A stretch of DNA of 64,000 nucleotides from Vescimonas cirricatena (GCF_020687045.1 NZ_JAJEPW010000007.1:15585-79584), one strand, 5' to 3'. Positions 50,748 through 60,951 are shown, numbered from the stretch's first letter. Numbers and translations: made by a program. The notes: generated by a model from the letters alone, not told the origin.

Positions 50748-52393
50748 ACATACAGAAAACCGCCCCCACCCCCAAACTGGTCACTATGATTCCGGCTGAC
50801 CCTCAGATGACAGAACGGGATCTTCGAAAAAAGCACCTGCGAGTTGCGCCTTACTGCCGGGTATCCACTGACAAGGAGGAGCAGCTCTCCAGCTACGAGG
50901 CACAGATCGAATACTACACGGAAAAAATCGACGCCAATCCGGATTGGACAATGGTCCGCCTCTATGCGGATGAGGGCATCACCGGCACCTCGGCCAAAAA
51001 GCGCAAAGATTTCCTCCAAATGATCCGGGACTGTGAGCGTGGAAAAATCGACTTGGTCATCACCAAATCGGTGTCCCGGTTCTGCCGAAACACACTGGAT
51101 GGCCTGAACTATGTCCGCCGCCTGAAACGGCACGGCGTGGGAGTCTACTTTGAGAAAGAGAATGTGAACACCCTCTTCATGGACAACGAGATGATACTCA
51201 CCTTCATGATGAGCCAGGCCCAGGCGGAAAGCGAATCCCTCAGCGGCAATGTGAGGTGGGGCCACCGGAAGAACTTCAAGGATGGAAAGGTCTATTACCA
51301 CTGCAAGACCTTCCTCGGCTACCGCTGGGGTGCGGACGGACAGCCGGAGATCGACCCGGAGCAGGCAGCCATTGTCCGGCGCATCTTCTCCCGGTTTCTG
51401 CTGGGACACAGCGTCCGGCAGATCACCACCGACCTGATGGCGGATGGGATCAAAACAGCCACAGGGAAAACAGTGTGGCATGACAGCGTGGTCCAGAAGA
51501 TGCTTTGCAATGAAAAATATATTGGTGACGCCATTCTCCAGAAGACCTACATTGCTGACCTGTTCACCAGAGAGAAGCGGGTGAACAACGGCGAGCTTCC
51601 CAAATACTATGTCCATGACTGCCACCCGGCCATCATTGACCGGGAGACCTTCCAAAAGGTACAGGAGGAGCTGGCCCGCCGGTCCAGCTTGAAGAAAACA
51701 TCCTCCAAAGCGAAGACGCAGCTCGGGAAATACTGCGGAAAGTATGTGCTCAGCGAGCTGCTGGTCTGCGGGGAGTGCGGCAGCCCTTATCGCCGGGTGA
51801 TCTGGACGCAGAAAGGGGTCAAACGGGTCGTCTGGCGGTGCCAGAACCGGCTGGAGCATGGCAGGAAGATTTGTAAGCAGTCTCCCACTCTGGATGAGGG
51901 CGACATCCACGACGCCGTCATCTCCGCTATGAACGAGCTGTTCCGGATGCAGGCCGCCAAGGACGCGGTGAAAGCCGGTATTGCGGCCGTCCTTGCCGGA
52001 GAAGAACAGACGATGAGCCTGCCTGCCGTGGAGCTTCAGATCCGGAACCTGCAGGAACGACAGCTGGAGCTGTTCCAGCTGATCGTCAGTGCCGGCGCTG
52101 ACTGTACCGACTATGATGAGGAGCTTCAACAGGTCAACATAGCCAAGACGAGGCTCATGGCCCAAAAAGCGGAGCTGGAAAAGGAACAGCGAGGCGCAGC
52201 GGCCTTCGAGAGCAGGCTGGCAGAACTTGACATGGCATTGGAGCAGGCCAGCGGTACCCTTACGGATTTTGATGAACTCACCGTCCGTCAGCTGGTCAGC
52301 AACATCAAGGTGTTGGACAAGGATAGCCTGCTCATCTGCTTCAAGGACGGAACAGAGATCACTCAGGCCATGCAAAGGAGGCAGGCCGCATGA
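50744..52393 (+). CDS. Large serine recombinase 2
   Basis: This 549-residue protein has catalytic S41 in APYCRVSTDKEEQ, GITGTSAKKRKDFLQMIRD in the resolvase domain, a recombinase domain (about 205-290), a zinc ribbon with CGECGSPYRR, and a coiled-coil tail. ATG 50744 is chosen for AAGGAG upstream. It is coupled both upstream and downstream (ATGA with the metallophosphoesterase). Being only distantly similar to recombinase 1, it is not a recent duplicate. Confidence 0.92.
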   Translation: MNIQKTAPTPKLVTMIPADPQMTERDLRKKHLRVAPYCRVSTDKEEQLSSYEAQIEYYTEKIDANPDWTMVRLYADEGITGTSAKKRKDFLQMIRDCERGKIDLVITKSVSRFCRNTLDGLNYVRRLKRHGVGVYFEKENVNTLFMDNEMILTFMMSQAQAESESLSGNVRWGHRKNFKDGKVYYHCKTFLGYRWGADGQPEIDPEQAAIVRRIFSRFLLGHSVRQITTDLMADGIKTATGKTVWHDSVVQKMLCNEKYIGDAILQKTYIADLFTREKRVNNGELPKYYVHDCHPAIIDRETFQKVQEELARRSSLKKTSSKAKTQLGKYCGKYVLSELLVCGECGSPYRRVIWTQKGVKRVVWRCQNRLEHGRKICKQSPTLDEGDIHDAVISAMNELFRMQAAKDAVKAGIAAVLAGEEQTMSLPAVELQIRNLQERQLELFQLIVSAGADCTDYDEELQQVNIAKTRLMAQKAELEKEQRGAAAFESRLAELDMALEQASGTLTDFDELTVRQLVSNIKVLDKDSLLICFKDGTEITQAMQRRQAA

Positions 52394-53136
52394 TCTATAT
52401 CACCGGTGACACCCACGGCGGCTTCCAGCGGTTCGGAAGCAAATACTTCCCCCAGCAAACGCAGATGGGCCGAAATGACTACATGATCATCTGTGGTGAT
52501 TTTGGAGGGCTGTGGGACGGCGGCCAGAAAGACCAGCATTGGCTGGACTGGCTGGCTGAGAAACCCTTCACCACCTTGTTTGTGGATGGAAACCATGAAA
52601 ACTTTGATCTGCTGAATGCCCTGCCGGAAAAAGAATGGCACGGCGGCAGAGTACATGAGGTGAGGGAAAATATCCTCCACCTGATGAGAGGCCAGATATT
52701 CACCTTCAGCGGTCTCACATGGTTCACGATGGGAGGAGCCTCCTCCCACGACATTCAGGATGGCGTCCTTGATCCGGAGGACCCCGACTTCGAACAAAAG
52801 TATTGGCTGCTGCGCCGAATGCGGGGAATGTTCCGGGTCAAAGGACGCTCCTGGTGGGCGGAAGAAATGCCAAATGCCCGTGAATATGTAGAGGCACTGA
52901 AAAATCTGGAGCAGGTAAACTGGAAGGTAGACTGCATCCTGTCCCACTGCGGTCCCAGCAGTGTCGTGCGGAAAATCGACCCCTCCTATGGAAGTGACCA
53001 GCTCACCGATTTTCTGGAAACGGTCAATCAGCGGTGCCAGTTTACATACTGGTTCTTCGGGCATTACCACGACAACCGGATCATCAATGACAGATATATC
53101 CTCCAGTGGGAGCAGATTTCCGGATTAGAAATTTGA
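52390..53136 (+). CDS. Metallophosphoesterase coupled to the recombinases
   Basis: This 248-residue protein has the calcineurin-type motifs ITGDTHGG, IICGDFGGLW, VDGNHENFD, LSHCGPSS and FFGHYHDN. It overlaps recombinase 2 by 4 bp, so it belongs to the same operon. A phosphoesterase in this place is common in some clostridial elements; its substrate is unknown, and end-processing or signalling nucleotide turnover is possible. Confidence 0.88.
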   Translation: MIYITGDTHGGFQRFGSKYFPQQTQMGRNDYMIICGDFGGLWDGGQKDQHWLDWLAEKPFTTLFVDGNHENFDLLNALPEKEWHGGRVHEVRENILHLMRGQIFTFSGLTWFTMGGASSHDIQDGVLDPEDPDFEQKYWLLRRMRGMFRVKGRSWWAEEMPNAREYVEALKNLEQVNWKVDCILSHCGPSSVVRKIDPSYGSDQLTDFLETVNQRCQFTYWFFGHYHDNRIINDRYILQWEQISGLEI

Positions 53137-53155
53137 GTAAACGAGAAAATCATAA

Positions 53156-53189
53156 CAGTGCCGCACAGAAATTGCTCTGTGCGGTACTG
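53156..53189 (+). terminator. Hairpin at the inferred right end of the second element
   Basis: CAGTGCCGCACAGA (53156-53169) pairs with TCTGTGCGGTACTG (53176-53189), 14 bp with one wobble. The T-tract is lacking. It follows the last gene of the recombinase operon. Right after it, ATAACCCCTT is repeated twice in tandem at 53199-53220. Confidence 0.6.
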
Positions 53190-53272
53190 CTTACAACAAT
53201 ATAACCCCTTATAACCCCTTGAATATATAAGAGGAATGGGGTATAATAAATTTAGCAGAATGGAGGTGCGGT

Positions 53273-55126
53273 ATGAAAGAAAAGATTCAGGAACTGGAGC
53301 GGCAGATCGCCGCCCTTCCCATCGGCTATATTTCCAAGAAGACGATCAACGGAAAGACGCGCTACTATCATCAGTGGACAGAAAATGGGAAGAAGCACAG
53401 CCAATATCTGCGGGATGGCGAACTGGAGCCGCTGCAGGAGCAAATAGAGCAGCGCAAAGTATTGCAGGCACAGCTGAAAGAGCTGCAAGCCAAGATGCCC
53501 AAAGTGCGCCAGCCCAAGTTGGACTTTGAAACCAGTGTAATTGTTGGTAAAGGATTGGCCGCCATGTCGCAGGGCGTAAAGGGCTGGGGCCTCCGTGACT
53601 GCTTCGGGCAATTGGAGGATTATCTCTACAGCAATGAAAGCGACAGGGTCTGCCTGGTTTTTGGCCTACGCAGGACCGGAAAGACTACCATGCTCCGGCA
53701 GGCCATCGCCCGAATGAGCAAAGAGGATCTCAGCCGCACGGCCTATATCAAAGCCCGCAGAAGCGATACCATGGCCATGATGAACCGGGATCTGAAAAAA
53801 CTGTTCGATGCGGGCTTCCGCTATGTATTCATTGATGAGGTCACCCTGATGCGGGATTTCATCGATTCTGCGGCTCTCTTCTCCGATGTGTTTGCGGCGA
53901 TGGGAATGAAGATCATCCTCTCCGGTACGGACTCCCTCGGTTTTTGGCTGGCGATGGATCAGGAGCTCTACGACCGGGCAAAGCCCATCCACACCACCTT
54001 CATCCCATACCGGGAATACAGCCGCCTGCTGGGGATCGACAGCATTGATGAATATATCCGCTATGGCGGGACGCTGCGGGCCGGTGAGCTTGCTTTTGAT
54101 GATGAAGATGTCAACGCCCAGGACGCCTCCTTCCGGGATGATGAGTCCACACGGCGGTACATCGATACAGCGATCTGCAAAAACATTCAGCATTCCCTGG
54201 CCTGCTATGAGGCAGGCGGACATTTCCGCCACCTGTACTCTCTGTATGAGGCCGGTGAGCTGACCAGCGCCATCAACCGGATTATCGAGGACATGAACCA
54301 CCGGTTCCTGCTCTCGGTTCTGACCGATGACTTCCAATCTCACGATCTACGGCTGACCGCCTCGAATCTTCGGAAAGAGCGTGACCCCGAAAAGCGTACC
54401 GAGATATTGGATCATATCGATACGGAATCGGTCACCCAGCGCCTGATGGAGCTGCTGGATATCCGCAACAAAGAGGAACAGTCCATCGGTATCACAGATA
54501 CCCATATCCGGGAGATCAAAGAGTATCTCTCCGCATTGGAACTGATCGTAAACTGTCCCATTGAAACCGCTGACCCAGGAGCAAAGTCTGTGGAACACAT
54601 CCTGTTTACCCAGCCGGGGATGCGATACTGTCAGGCACAGGCTCTTGTCCACTCGCTGATGAAGGACGAGACCTTTTCAGCTCTCAGCGAATTGGAGAAG
54701 ACCCAGGCTGCGGGCAGGATCCTCGAAGAAGTACGGGGACGGATGCTGGAGGATATTGTCCTGCTGGAAACCATGAAGTCGGCTGACAGAGAACACCGGG
54801 TGTTCAAGCTGCAGTTTGCGGTCGGCGAGTTTGACATGGTGATCTATGACGAGAAGGAAAACTGCTGCGAGATTTTCGAGATCAAACACAGTGACAAACA
54901 GGTTTCCGCACAATACCGGCATTTGGCCGATCAGGAAAAATGCGATAAAACTGAGCGGCGATTTGGCCCGATCCGGGGACGCTATGTCCTGTATCGGGGT
55001 GAGGATGCCGCACTGGAAAATGGAGTGCAGTACCGGAATGTGGAACGCTATCTGAACGATCTGCCTGAGATGGATATTACCCCTGTGCAGGAAGCTGGCA
55101 TTGAGCAGACCGGCCCTGTTTTATAA
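53273..55126 (+). CDS. DUF4143-type AAA ATPase with N-terminal DUF6788-like segment
   Basis: This 617-residue protein begins with a coiled-coil/beta segment, ALPIGYISKKTINGKTRYYH, of the DUF6788 kind. A P-loop ATPase follows: Walker A GLRRTGKT at 131-138 and Walker B YVFIDEVT at about 183-190. The C-terminal part has the DUF4143-like nuclease-fold segment VGEFDMVIYDEKENCCEIFE. Such ATPases are frequent cargo in anaerobes; their function is unknown. GGAGGTG precedes the ATG. It is monocistronic, with a terminator at 55184. Confidence 0.8.
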   Translation: MKEKIQELERQIAALPIGYISKKTINGKTRYYHQWTENGKKHSQYLRDGELEPLQEQIEQRKVLQAQLKELQAKMPKVRQPKLDFETSVIVGKGLAAMSQGVKGWGLRDCFGQLEDYLYSNESDRVCLVFGLRRTGKTTMLRQAIARMSKEDLSRTAYIKARRSDTMAMMNRDLKKLFDAGFRYVFIDEVTLMRDFIDSAALFSDVFAAMGMKIILSGTDSLGFWLAMDQELYDRAKPIHTTFIPYREYSRLLGIDSIDEYIRYGGTLRAGELAFDDEDVNAQDASFRDDESTRRYIDTAICKNIQHSLACYEAGGHFRHLYSLYEAGELTSAINRIIEDMNHRFLLSVLTDDFQSHDLRLTASNLRKERDPEKRTEILDHIDTESVTQRLMELLDIRNKEEQSIGITDTHIREIKEYLSALELIVNCPIETADPGAKSVEHILFTQPGMRYCQAQALVHSLMKDETFSALSELEKTQAAGRILEEVRGRMLEDIVLLETMKSADREHRVFKLQFAVGEFDMVIYDEKENCCEIFEIKHSDKQVSAQYRHLADQEKCDKTERRFGPIRGRYVLYRGEDAALENGVQYRNVERYLNDLPEMDITPVQEAGIEQTGPVL

Positions 55127-55183
55127 GCTGCGGCGCCTTCTGCACCAAAAACAAAAATATCGATTTTAACCGTCCTTTGCATG

Positions 55184-55231
55184 GCGAGTGTTCTTATAGC
55201 ATTTGAAAGGCCGTAAGAACACTCGCTTTTT
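55184..55231 (+). terminator. Terminator of the ATPase gene
   Basis: GCGAGTGTTCTTA (55184-55196) pairs perfectly with TAAGAACACTCGC (55214-55226), followed by TTTTTAT. It lies between convergent genes. Confidence 0.88.
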
Positions 55232-56825
55232 ATACAGCGAGTTCACAGGGGGCGTAGTTGACGACTACGCCTTTTCTTGTATTTACGGACACTTCCGGGA
55301 TCGGCAGGGGCAGCACCGTTGGAATCTCAATCGTTCCGACGCAGTTATAGTGGATGCGAAGCCGCTGCTCCCATACGCCGTCGATCTTCTCAGCATTGAA
55401 CACTTCGATCTTCTCAATCAGTTCGTTCAGCATCCTGGGCGTCAGTTTTCTTGCCCTGGTGTACTTGCGGACAAGACCGATAAACATATCCGTTGTCATG
55501 GAACGGCTGCTCTGCTTCTCTATTTCGGAGCGGAGCTTTTTTATTTTCTCCGACAGTTCCTTTTGCTCGTCCTCATACCGCCGGGACATTTTTGCGAAGC
55601 GGTCATCGGAGAGCTTGCCGGAAACATTGTCCTCATAGATGCGCTCAAAAAGGCCGTCCAATTCTTCATCACGGGCAAGGAGCGTTCTTAGCTCTTTTTC
55701 CTTCAGCTTGCGGTCTGTCTGTTCCGCCTGCTGGGAATGACCGATCACAGCTTTTACAAATTCGTCCTCATAGAGGCTGGCGAATTTCGTTAAGCGCCGT
55801 ATCTCTCCCAGCACTACTTCCTCCAGGAAGTCTACGCGGACATAATGGGTAGAGGTGCAGGTGCCGCGATTGCCCTTGTAGTTGGAGCAGTTGAAATACT
55901 TGATCTCCGGATTGCCCTGATTGAAGTGAAAGTGAAGGTTACTGCCGCAATCGGCGCAGACCAACAGGCCGGAAAACATATTGTGTTCTCCGTTGTTGGT
56001 GCGGCGCTTACGGATTTTTCCACGCTTCTGCTGCACCTGCTCATACACAGCACGCTCGATGATCGCCTCATGGACGTCCTGGAACACCACCCAATTCTCA
56101 CGGTCATTGTCGATTCGTTTCTTATTCTTGTAGGACTTGGAATAAGTTTTGAAATTGAGAATGTCACCACAGTATTCTTGCAGGGAGAGAATTTTGGTGA
56201 TGGTAGAGCTGTTCCACTTGGTAGGCGGCTGCTGTTTGCCCTTGCCGGGGCGTTTGATGCCCTTCGTGAGCCAGTAGGCCCGCGGGGTCAGGACACCATC
56301 CTTTTCAAGCTGGGTGGCGATCTGCTCTGTTCCGAAGCCCTCCAAAGTCATGCTGTAAACGCGGCGCACAACCTGGGCTGCCTCGTCATCCACGATCCAA
56401 TGCTTCGGATCGTTCGGGTCCTTGATGTAACCGTAGGGCGGCTGGCCCATCGGCTCACCGGTATTGCCCTTGATCTTATTGCTGATGCGCCGCTTTTTGC
56501 TGATATCGCGGGCGTACCACTCGTTGAACAGGTTGCGGATCGGAGCAAGCTCGTTTTCGCCCTCTGCCGTGTCGATGTTATCCGAAACGGCCACCAGACG
56601 GATATCATGGTCCGGGAAAAATTCCTCTGTCAAACGTCCGACCTCAATGTAGTTGCGCCCCAGGCGCGAGAGGTCTTTGACAAAGACAGCGGCGGCTTTT
56701 CCCTGTTCCAACTGGCGGATCATTTCCACGAAGCCGGGGCGATCCATCGTCACGCCGGAAATACCGTCATCCAGGAAATGAACCAGATTTGTGTAGCCCT
56801 TTTCCTTTGCGACTTTGGCAAGCAA
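55230..56825 (-). pseudogene. Serine recombinase with its catalytic N-terminus removed
   Basis: The frame encodes about 531 residues of a TndX/Tn4451-like recombinase family: FLDDGISGVTMDRPGFVEMI, NELAPIRNLFNEWYARD, a recombinase domain and a zinc ribbon (CADCGSNLHFHF). The start of the normal protein, with the catalytic serine motif (YxRLS), is missing. Upstream the frame reads ISSQKKLLAKVAKEKGYTN, then meets a TGA at about 56850 just before it. The sequence beyond is unrelated. The lost part suggests a deletion or insertion when the neighbouring module arrived. It is unlikely to be active. Confidence 0.75.
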
Positions 56826-56866
56826 CTTCTTTTGAGAAGAGATTTGTCAAGGGTATTTTCCTCATA

Positions 56867-56905
56867 AGAGAGCGCCCTGCACAAAATCATGACAGGGCGC
56901 TCTCT
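56867..56905 (-). terminator. 13-bp hairpin between the truncated recombinase and the ABC operon
   Basis: AGAGAGCGCCCTG pairs with CAGGGCGCTCTCT (56867-56879 and 56893-56905). It follows the leftward ABC operon, but no T-run is seen on either side. Confidence 0.6.
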
Positions 56906-56963
56906 AAATGAAGTATTGGAATTGATAACCAATCAAGTTTGCTTTTCTTGTTAATACCCAAGC

Positions 56964-59012
56964 TTAGCCTTTCCGCACTAACTCAAGCGGGGATCGTTGC
57001 GCCAACCGCTGCAAATGCAGGTAAGTCGCCACAATATAAACAATCAGTTGCAGGATACCTGCCACAATAACCGCAATTGGCATTGATACGACTTCCGTTA
57101 TCATATCGTTATACCCAATCGTGGCTGCACCGCTCAAACTTGTATTAAGCACTTCTGAAACGGAGGAAAACAGGCTTAGCGTCGTAGCATTCATTGTAAG
57201 GATTCCAGCAATGATCCCAGCTATTGTCGCAAGGATGATAGGTATTGCGGCTATCTCCCAGCTAAACATCACAGCGGTCCTTTTGCCGGAACCAAGCGAG
57301 AGCATCAGTCCAAGCGTCCGCCGTTGACGGTTTACAAACAGTGCAAGAAATACGAACAGAGCCGCGCCCGCTGTTGTGCAGGCAGCGAAAAGAAGCTGCT
57401 GCGCACTGCTATAGAATCCATGCAAGGTTTCAGCAATTTCGGTGTACCCGTTATCAAAGCAAAACAGAATGTTTGCCGGATATCCATGTGATTCCAGCGC
57501 ATCTTGGAGCGCAGATACCTTCCCGTTCTGCAAGACGTATGTAAAGAAAACGCCATTTCGACTACTATAGCAATTTTCTGGCAGAGAAGCGTTAGGGACA
57601 AAGATGGTATTCGGAAGGAAGCGATAGTCTGCGGTATCCCATAAGTCCGACTGTCGGTAAATTCCTATAATCTGATACGTTTTCGTATCACCTGAAACCC
57701 CAATCTTTTGGGAAAAAAGCTGTGGCTGCACCTTCCATTCCGGAGCTGATAAATCGGCAAGAGGATTTGGACCCCAGTAGAACGACAAATCAATGCAGTC
57801 TCCTGTACCAAGTCCGCTTGCAATGGCAGTTGTTTCAGAAATCAGGCAGACATTAGAGCCATTTTTGTAATCGTCCGCCCCAAAACTCCGTCCTTCTGTT
57901 ACGAAAGAGTCCTTTTGATGGAAACAATACATGCTTTCCAGAAGATCTGTACCAATCACACTGACAGTATGATATTGCGTATCCAATTCTTGGGCTGCGC
58001 TCCGCCATTCAATTCCCGCATTTGAGCTTAGAAAGACATCCAGACCAGTTTCCAACGGGGTCATGTATACATCAAGGTATTGGTCGTTTAGCAGTACACC
58101 CGTTTCAGAACCGTCAATTGCATAGTCTGGCTGTGTTTCTGGGTACAGTCCGTGCCAGTGTGTAACAGTCATTGCACAGGAATCTATTGCGTCAACCATG
58201 TTCTGTCCCAAAATAGACGTTTTTTCACCAGAAGAGTATTTTGCTACTGGTATGAAATCTTGTGAAGCGGTTTTCTTTTCATCTGCCGTCAAGTCATATG
58301 ATATACGAGACAAATCAATATCTTCTACAGAACACCGGTGCGATTCTGCTAATGTCGTGCGCAGTTCTAGGTCTCGGTCTATATATTCCGATCCATAAAC
58401 CAAGTAGCGTCGCCCAACCTGAATGTCAAGTGCGTCCAATTCTTCCCGAGAGTTACACCCTATAGTAAGGTATAGCGTGCTGCGAACAGCATAGTCTTGA
58501 TGAAGTTTAATCACGTTTTCAATCGAAGCGGTAACAGATACGGACGCAATTTCAGCAAACTCAGGCAGATTTATCTCATCTACTGACGTGATACGAACTA
58601 CCAAAATCGCTCGACCATATGGCGTATCAAGGCTGGGGGCATATGTGCCATCTTCATTTCCGCTGGTAACGGTCTGAATAGAGGGGCAATATGCACTGAT
58701 ATATTTTTGTTGGTACGCGCCTTTTATGATCCTTCCATCAGCAGCAAGCTGATCCATATATGCCCACATATCTTGACTAATTATACTTTCTTCATGATGG
58801 AGCGTCAGCCCGTTGTACTCTGTTGTCACACCCTCTGTCTCCGTTGTGGGGATGCCAATTGTCACATAGCGTTCTTCAATTTGCGCAAGCGTTGCCTTTG
58901 CAGATGAAAATACGCCTGCGCTCAGACAGATAAAAGCGGAAGCCATTCCCACCAGCAGGATAATTGCAAGCAAGCGAACTGGTTGACGAAAAAGCTGTTT
59001 CAAAGGTGTCAT
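56964..59012 (-). CDS. FtsX/MacB-type permease, large subunit
   Basis: This 682-residue protein begins MTPLKQLFRQPVRLLAIILL. A first membrane segment (about 12-35) is followed by a very large extracellular part and three segments near the C-terminus (about 545-565, 590-620, 640-665), ending RSPLELVRKG. The FtsX fold is clear. The start overlaps the ATPase stop by 4 bp (ATGA). It forms an ABC exporter with the ATPase and the second permease. Confidence 0.85.
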   Translation of the reverse strand: MTPLKQLFRQPVRLLAIILLVGMASAFICLSAGVFSSAKATLAQIEERYVTIGIPTTETEGVTTEYNGLTLHHEESIISQDMWAYMDQLAADGRIIKGAYQQKYISAYCPSIQTVTSGNEDGTYAPSLDTPYGRAILVVRITSVDEINLPEFAEIASVSVTASIENVIKLHQDYAVRSTLYLTIGCNSREELDALDIQVGRRYLVYGSEYIDRDLELRTTLAESHRCSVEDIDLSRISYDLTADEKKTASQDFIPVAKYSSGEKTSILGQNMVDAIDSCAMTVTHWHGLYPETQPDYAIDGSETGVLLNDQYLDVYMTPLETGLDVFLSSNAGIEWRSAAQELDTQYHTVSVIGTDLLESMYCFHQKDSFVTEGRSFGADDYKNGSNVCLISETTAIASGLGTGDCIDLSFYWGPNPLADLSAPEWKVQPQLFSQKIGVSGDTKTYQIIGIYRQSDLWDTADYRFLPNTIFVPNASLPENCYSSRNGVFFTYVLQNGKVSALQDALESHGYPANILFCFDNGYTEIAETLHGFYSSAQQLLFAACTTAGAALFVFLALFVNRQRRTLGLMLSLGSGKRTAVMFSWEIAAIPIILATIAGIIAGILTMNATTLSLFSSVSEVLNTSLSGAATIGYNDMITEVVSMPIAVIVAGILQLIVYIVATYLHLQRLAQRSPLELVRKG

Positions 59013-59683
59013 ACAGCGTCCTCCTTGATTCTGCCGCTGTCCATACGGAATACGACATCCGCCGCTTTGGCAACCTCCAAATCATGTGTGACAACTACCA
59101 CGCAACAGGTTTCCTCATGCGCCAGTTTAGAAAGCAGTTGAATAATTTGTGAGCTGTTTTCTGTGTCCAGATTTCCCGTAGGTTCATCTGCAAGAACGAT
59201 TTGCGCATGAACAGCTAATGTTCTAGCAATTGCGACTCGTTGCTGTTCGCCGCCTGACAGCATGGCAGGGAGTCGCTTCCAATAACTTTCGCCCAGACCG
59301 ACTTTTTCAAGAGCAATCTGTGCCTCTTTTTTTGCATCGGCATCGGAATGCCTCAGCAGCTTTAAGGGGTACATGACGTTTTCACAAACAGTCATAAGTG
59401 GAAACAAATTATAGCTTTGGTAAATCACAGACGCCTGCTTGCGGCGGTAGATATCCACGTCTATTTCCCGCAAACTCTGGCCGTTGACCATTATGTCTCC
59501 GCTCTGCGGCGTATCCAGTCCTGCCAGTAATGAAAGCAGTGTTGTCTTCCCACTTCCACTTTTGCCGACTAACGCATAAAGAGTTCCAGCACTCAAATCA
59601 CACGAGACGTCTTTTACAGCCTGAACAGTTTGGTATTTTGTTTTGTATGAATAAGAAACACTTTGCACAGATAATACGGACAT
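59009..59683 (-). CDS. ABC transporter ATP-binding protein (MacB/LolD type)
   Basis: This 224-residue protein has Walker A GKSGSGKTT, signature LSGGEQQR, Walker B IVLADEPTG and VVTHD. ATG 59683 has GGGAGG 8 bases upstream. It lies between two FtsX-type permeases, an arrangement used by exporters of bacteriocins or peptides. It is one base downstream of the second permease stop. Confidence 0.92.
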   Translation of the reverse strand: MSVLSVQSVSYSYKTKYQTVQAVKDVSCDLSAGTLYALVGKSGSGKTTLLSLLAGLDTPQSGDIMVNGQSLREIDVDIYRRKQASVIYQSYNLFPLMTVCENVMYPLKLLRHSDADAKKEAQIALEKVGLGESYWKRLPAMLSGGEQQRVAIARTLAVHAQIVLADEPTGNLDTENSSQIIQLLSKLAHEETCCVVVVTHDLEVAKAADVVFRMDSGRIKEDAV

Positions 59684-59684
59684 G

Positions 59685-60929
59685 CTACTCAACCTCCCGT
59701 AGTAATCGGATTCCGCTTTTTCCAGTTGCCATCAAGCAAGCTGTAATTGCCCCGACATTCATAGCAAAAAAGAGTGCTGCGGCCATGACATATTGGGTGG
59801 CAGTCTCTTGGACAAACAGAATGAGAATTGTTCCAATAGCTGCGCCAACCAAAAACATCAGACATATCTCGACGAATACCATAATGACCGTTTCAATGCG
59901 TTTTGTACCAAGAGATCGTGCAATGGCAAATTCCCGCCTTCGGATATGAATATAGAAAAAACCTGCGGCGGTGCCAATCATGACCTCTGTGCAGGCAAAA
60001 ATTGGTTTTAGTCGATACAGTGTTTGCAAATTTCGATTCAAAGCATTCAGAGTTTCGCGGAGTGTTTCGTCATGAACTGTTATGGCAAATTGCTGATATC
60101 GGAGAGCTGGAGAATTATTGATTTCTTCTTGATGCCCGGATGGGTCCACATTTGCGAAGTGACGCATCAGTATTTTCCGGAATTCGTCCAGCTCATGATT
60201 ATCGCGCACTGTGGCGCTCAAGCTATCCCCCGTAATCTTCCCATCCAGCTCTGTTTGTACTGCGGCAACGCAGCTGAATGGACAATAGATCGTTTGAGAT
60301 TCCGACGAATACGTCCCAGCAATTTCGAGCGAAATCTGTGTGGCCGCTTCACCGGTCGCAGCAGGCGACATCTGAACCGTCAATATGACATTACCATTAT
60401 TATCAGTATCTTGCGACAGTTCTTCTGCCGCTGCGGTCGAAACAAGACACGCTGCTTTATTTGAGGTAAAAATTGATTCGTCGTATCCTTCAAAATAAGT
60501 AATCGAATTTCCTGAAACGGGTGCCAATTCCGATGCGGCATCAACAGAAGTAATGCCAATCAGCTTTTGCCGACTCGAAAAACCCGTCCCTTGGCTGTAA
60601 TAGACAGATGCTTTCAGGCAAACATCCTTCACATAGGAGGAAAATGCTTTTTCCTGAAGCTCCCCGCCATAAGCATATTTGTCAGAGAGAAAGTAGTTGA
60701 TAATATAGTCTGTAATTTTCAGGTCATCGGTTTTCGTGCCGGTAAGATTGGATACGACGACAGTTACGGGAATCACTGCGTAGGCGCTCTCCATATCCTG
60801 TTCTTTCTGGCAAATGAAGCCATCAAAGAGAGTAAAAAATGCACAAAGGAAAGCTATCAGCAATACAATACTCACCGTCTGCCAAGCGCCGCGCTTTAAG
60901 CGCACCTTTTCGTAAAAGAAAACAATCAT
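59685..60929 (-). CDS. FtsX/MacB-type permease, small subunit
   Basis: This 414-residue protein has one N-terminal membrane segment (about 17-37), an extracellular domain and three C-terminal segments, with the conserved RREFAIARSLGTKRIETVIM before the second. It pairs with the large permease. GGAG lies 9 bases before the ATG. It is preceded by a hairpin separating it from the secreted-protein gene. Confidence 0.85.
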   Translation of the reverse strand: MIVFFYEKVRLKRGAWQTVSIVLLIAFLCAFFTLFDGFICQKEQDMESAYAVIPVTVVVSNLTGTKTDDLKITDYIINYFLSDKYAYGGELQEKAFSSYVKDVCLKASVYYSQGTGFSSRQKLIGITSVDAASELAPVSGNSITYFEGYDESIFTSNKAACLVSTAAAEELSQDTDNNGNVILTVQMSPAATGEAATQISLEIAGTYSSESQTIYCPFSCVAAVQTELDGKITGDSLSATVRDNHELDEFRKILMRHFANVDPSGHQEEINNSPALRYQQFAITVHDETLRETLNALNRNLQTLYRLKPIFACTEVMIGTAAGFFYIHIRRREFAIARSLGTKRIETVIMVFVEICLMFLVGAAIGTILILFVQETATQYVMAAALFFAMNVGAITACLMATGKSGIRLLREVE

Positions 60930-60951
60930 TTAACTGCACTCCAATAATGCA

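Larger units (their letters stand above)
11213..53190. mobile_element. Second integrative conjugative/mobilizable element with an immunity-gene cargo
   Basis: The block contains conjugation genes (M23 peptidase, MobC-like, MobP3 relaxase, TOPRIM protein, VirD4), a 20-kb immunity-like cargo, regulatory genes (WYL, XRE/ImmA, ArpU-like, sigma-like) and three serine recombinases at the right end. Almost all genes point right. The left boundary is beyond the inserted first element, outside the window. The right boundary is inferred to lie just after the metallophosphoesterase (53136), near a hairpin at 53156-53189; no attachment core was identified. Confidence 0.65.

Noticed and set aside
50726..52375. 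A 549-codon minus-strand frame opposite recombinase 2
   Set aside because: The plus-strand serine recombinase is unambiguous; the opposite frame has no recognisable motif and arises from GC-rich codon bias.
53199..53220. Tandem ATAACCCCTT repeats considered as a CRISPR remnant or attachment site
   Set aside because: There are only two 10-bp units with no spacer, too short for CRISPR; a role as attachment core cannot be shown without the other end.
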